Source: an uncultured Sphingobium sp.
Lineage (GTDB): Bacteria > Pseudomonadota > Alphaproteobacteria > Sphingomonadales > Sphingomonadaceae
Assembly: GCA_913773715.1 (NCBI GenBank)
Contig: CAJYHD010000109.1
Coordinates: 1-7,015 of the forward strand
Direction: 5' to 3'
DNA length: 7,015 nt
A model generated the notes under the pieces. It worked only from the letters and a program-made list of their open reading frames with translations. It ran no database searches and was not told the DNA's origin. Numbering within the stretch: position 1 is the first letter of the stretch; each line of letters starts with the position of its first letter. Positions 5,929-7,015 of this stretch are shown here, one piece after another. The translations under genes and the position numbers were made by a program.

Positions 5929-7015
5929 ATGGTCGCGCAAATCCTGTCACCGGCGCAGCGCGCCGCATTGTTCGATCCGCCATCGGACCACGCCTCGATC
6001 GAGCGGCTGTACACGCTCGGTCCCGACGATCTTGTCGAGGTGTTCCGGCGCAGACGTCCCGGCAACCGGATCGGCTATGCGGTGCAGCTTGGCTACCTCC
6101 GCCATCCCGGCCGGGCGATCGAACCCGGTGAAGCACCGCCTCAGGCAATGCTCACGGTGCTTGCCGCGCAGATCGGCTGCGCTCCGGATGCCTTCACCGA
6201 CTATGCCGCGCGTGACACGACGTTGCGCGAGCATCGTGCCGCGATCGAGCGCCGGCTTGGCCTTCGCTCTTTCGAGCGCGCCGACCGCGGCATGGTCTTC
6301 GCGACCGCTGGCAAGGTGGCCGCATCCACCGACCGCTGCGATGCCATCGTCGCGGCCATGGTCGAACGGTTGCGCGGGGCGGGTGTCGTGCTGCCGCTGC
6401 TGGCTGTTCTCGAGCGGATCGCGCTGGTCGCACGCGCGGAAGCGAGACGGCAGGCGTTCGCCCGGCTCGGCCGCGACCTGACGCCGGACCAGGTAGAGCG
6501 GCTCGATGCGCTGCTGCGGGTCGGGGGAACACCCACCCGTTCGCCGCTGGCGTGGATACGCGACTGGCCGGAAGCGCCGGGTGCGGCCAATCTCAAGGCG
6601 ATCGTCGAACGGCTCGATCATGTCCGTGGCCTTGGCATTGAGGCGGAGCGTGCACGGCGCATCCATGCCAGTCGCTATGCGGTGATCGCGCGCGAGGCCG
6701 CAATTATGACCGCCCAACACCTGGCCCGGCTCGAAGACCGTCGTCGCCTCGCCACCCTGGTCGCCTTCGCGATCGAGATGGAGGTGGCGCTGACCGACGC
6801 CGCCATCCTGATGGTAGAAAAGATGGTGGGCGCGATGTTCCGGCGCGCCGATCGCACGCGGTCGGAGCGGCTGATCGAACAGGCCCGACTGTTCCGCGAC
6901 ACCGCCCGCCTGCATATTCGCCTCGGGCGGACGCTGTTCGACGCACGCAGCACCGGAAGGAACGCGCTGGCGCTCGTCGATGAACGGATCGGATGGCAGG
7001 CGCTCGAACAGAGCC
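5929..7015 (+). CDS. tnpA: TnpA, Tn3-family transposase, N-terminal part
   Basis: DNA transposase that would bind the 38-base terminal repeats and carry out replicative transposition. The ATG at 5929 has AGGG five bases upstream. The frame is open for 362 codons and leaves the window; complete family members have nearly 1000 residues, so over half is missing, including the DDE catalytic domain. The start ILSPAQRAALFDPP, then LYTLGPDDLVEVFRRRR and IGYAVQLGYLRHPGR (to about residue 62) and YAARDTTLREHRAAIERRLG (92-111), is characteristic of the DUF4158 DNA-binding N-terminus of Tn3 transposases. The following alpha-helical, arginine-rich part (LVARAEARRQAF and onward) fits the family linker region. 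No frameshift or stop is seen. It is divergent from tnpR across the res-like region. Confidence 0.93.
   Translation, partial: MVAQILSPAQRAALFDPPSDHASIERLYTLGPDDLVEVFRRRRPGNRIGYAVQLGYLRHPGRAIEPGEAPPQAMLTVLAAQIGCAPDAFTDYAARDTTLREHRAAIERRLGLRSFERADRGMVFATAGKVAASTDRCDAIVAAMVERLRGAGVVLPLLAVLERIALVARAEARRQAFARLGRDLTPDQVERLDALLRVGGTPTRSPLAWIRDWPEAPGAANLKAIVERLDHVRGLGIEAERARRIHASRYAVIAREAAIMTAQHLARLEDRRRLATLVAFAIEMEVALTDAAILMVEKMVGAMFRRADRTRSERLIEQARLFRDTARLHIRLGRTLFDARSTGRNALALVDERIGWQALEQS

Larger units (their letters stand above)
3856..7015. mobile_element. Tn3-family transposon, left part, with protease cargo
   Basis: The element starts with a 38-base terminal repeat at 3856 and runs past the window end. 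Contents in order are an aspartic protease (- strand), serine resolvase tnpR (- strand), an intergenic region with res-like repeats, and a Tn3-type tnpA (+ strand). Divergent tnpR and tnpA with res between them is the Tn3 subgroup arrangement. Known Tn3-family elements transpose replicatively through a cointegrate that TnpR resolves at res. The protease lies between tnpR and the terminal repeat, the usual cargo position. All visible genes are intact, so the element may be active, but the C-terminal catalytic part of tnpA and the right terminal repeat cannot be seen. Confidence 0.85.

Noticed and set aside
5555..6481. 308-codon open frame on the + strand
   Set aside because: It overlaps tnpR in antisense and tnpA out of frame, is rich in Arg, Ser and Pro, and has no family features.
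5947..6915. 322-codon open frame on the - strand
   Set aside because: It is antisense to tnpA, whose protein matches the Tn3 family in the + frame. Long antisense frames are common in GC-rich coding DNA, and its sequence has no recognisable domain.

Overview
This window looks like accessory DNA from a high-GC alphaproteobacterium. A sphingomonad is my best guess, from the codon use, the style of the Rhs protein and the Tn3-family transposase; I could not search to confirm it. It joins two modules: the 3' part of a polymorphic-toxin (Rhs) locus on the left (1-3656), and the left part of a Tn3-family transposon on the right (3856 to the window end).

Left module. A long Rhs/YD-repeat gene runs on the + strand to 3374. 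Its true 5' end is missing. At the window edge the sequence folds back on itself: a perfect 33-base inverted repeat (1-33 and 98-130), with the native upstream Rhs codons lying in reverse on the - strand. The GC-rich Rhs repeats end in the conserved core with the self-cleavage pattern DPIG-x18-DPLGL. Base composition then turns sharply AT-rich and a roughly 146-residue C-terminal toxin domain follows. Three bases after the toxin stop comes a 92-residue gene in the immunity position. This is the standard delivered-toxin layout: conserved shell, self-cleaving core, exchangeable toxin tip, private immunity protein. The AT-rich segment from about 2925 to 3816 looks like a separately acquired toxin/immunity cassette.

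Between the modules (3657-3855) I see no gene, only AT-rich inverted repeats and a short return to high GC.

Right module. A 38-base sequence at 3856-3893 begins GGGGTC and ends ACGCTAAG, the form of a Tn3-family terminal inverted repeat. Inside it, in order, are a secreted aspartic protease with two DTG motifs and a C-terminal PDZ domain (- strand), a serine resolvase tnpR (- strand), a probable res site, and a divergent tnpA (+ strand) that runs off the window. The protease starts 14 bases after the tnpR stop, so it looks like a passenger gene co-transcribed with the resolvase. The right end of the transposon lies outside the window.

The most interesting points are the uncharacterised Rhs toxin/immunity pair, the two-DTG protease plus PDZ carried as transposon cargo, and the fold-back at the left edge, which is more likely an assembly or library chimera than real biology.
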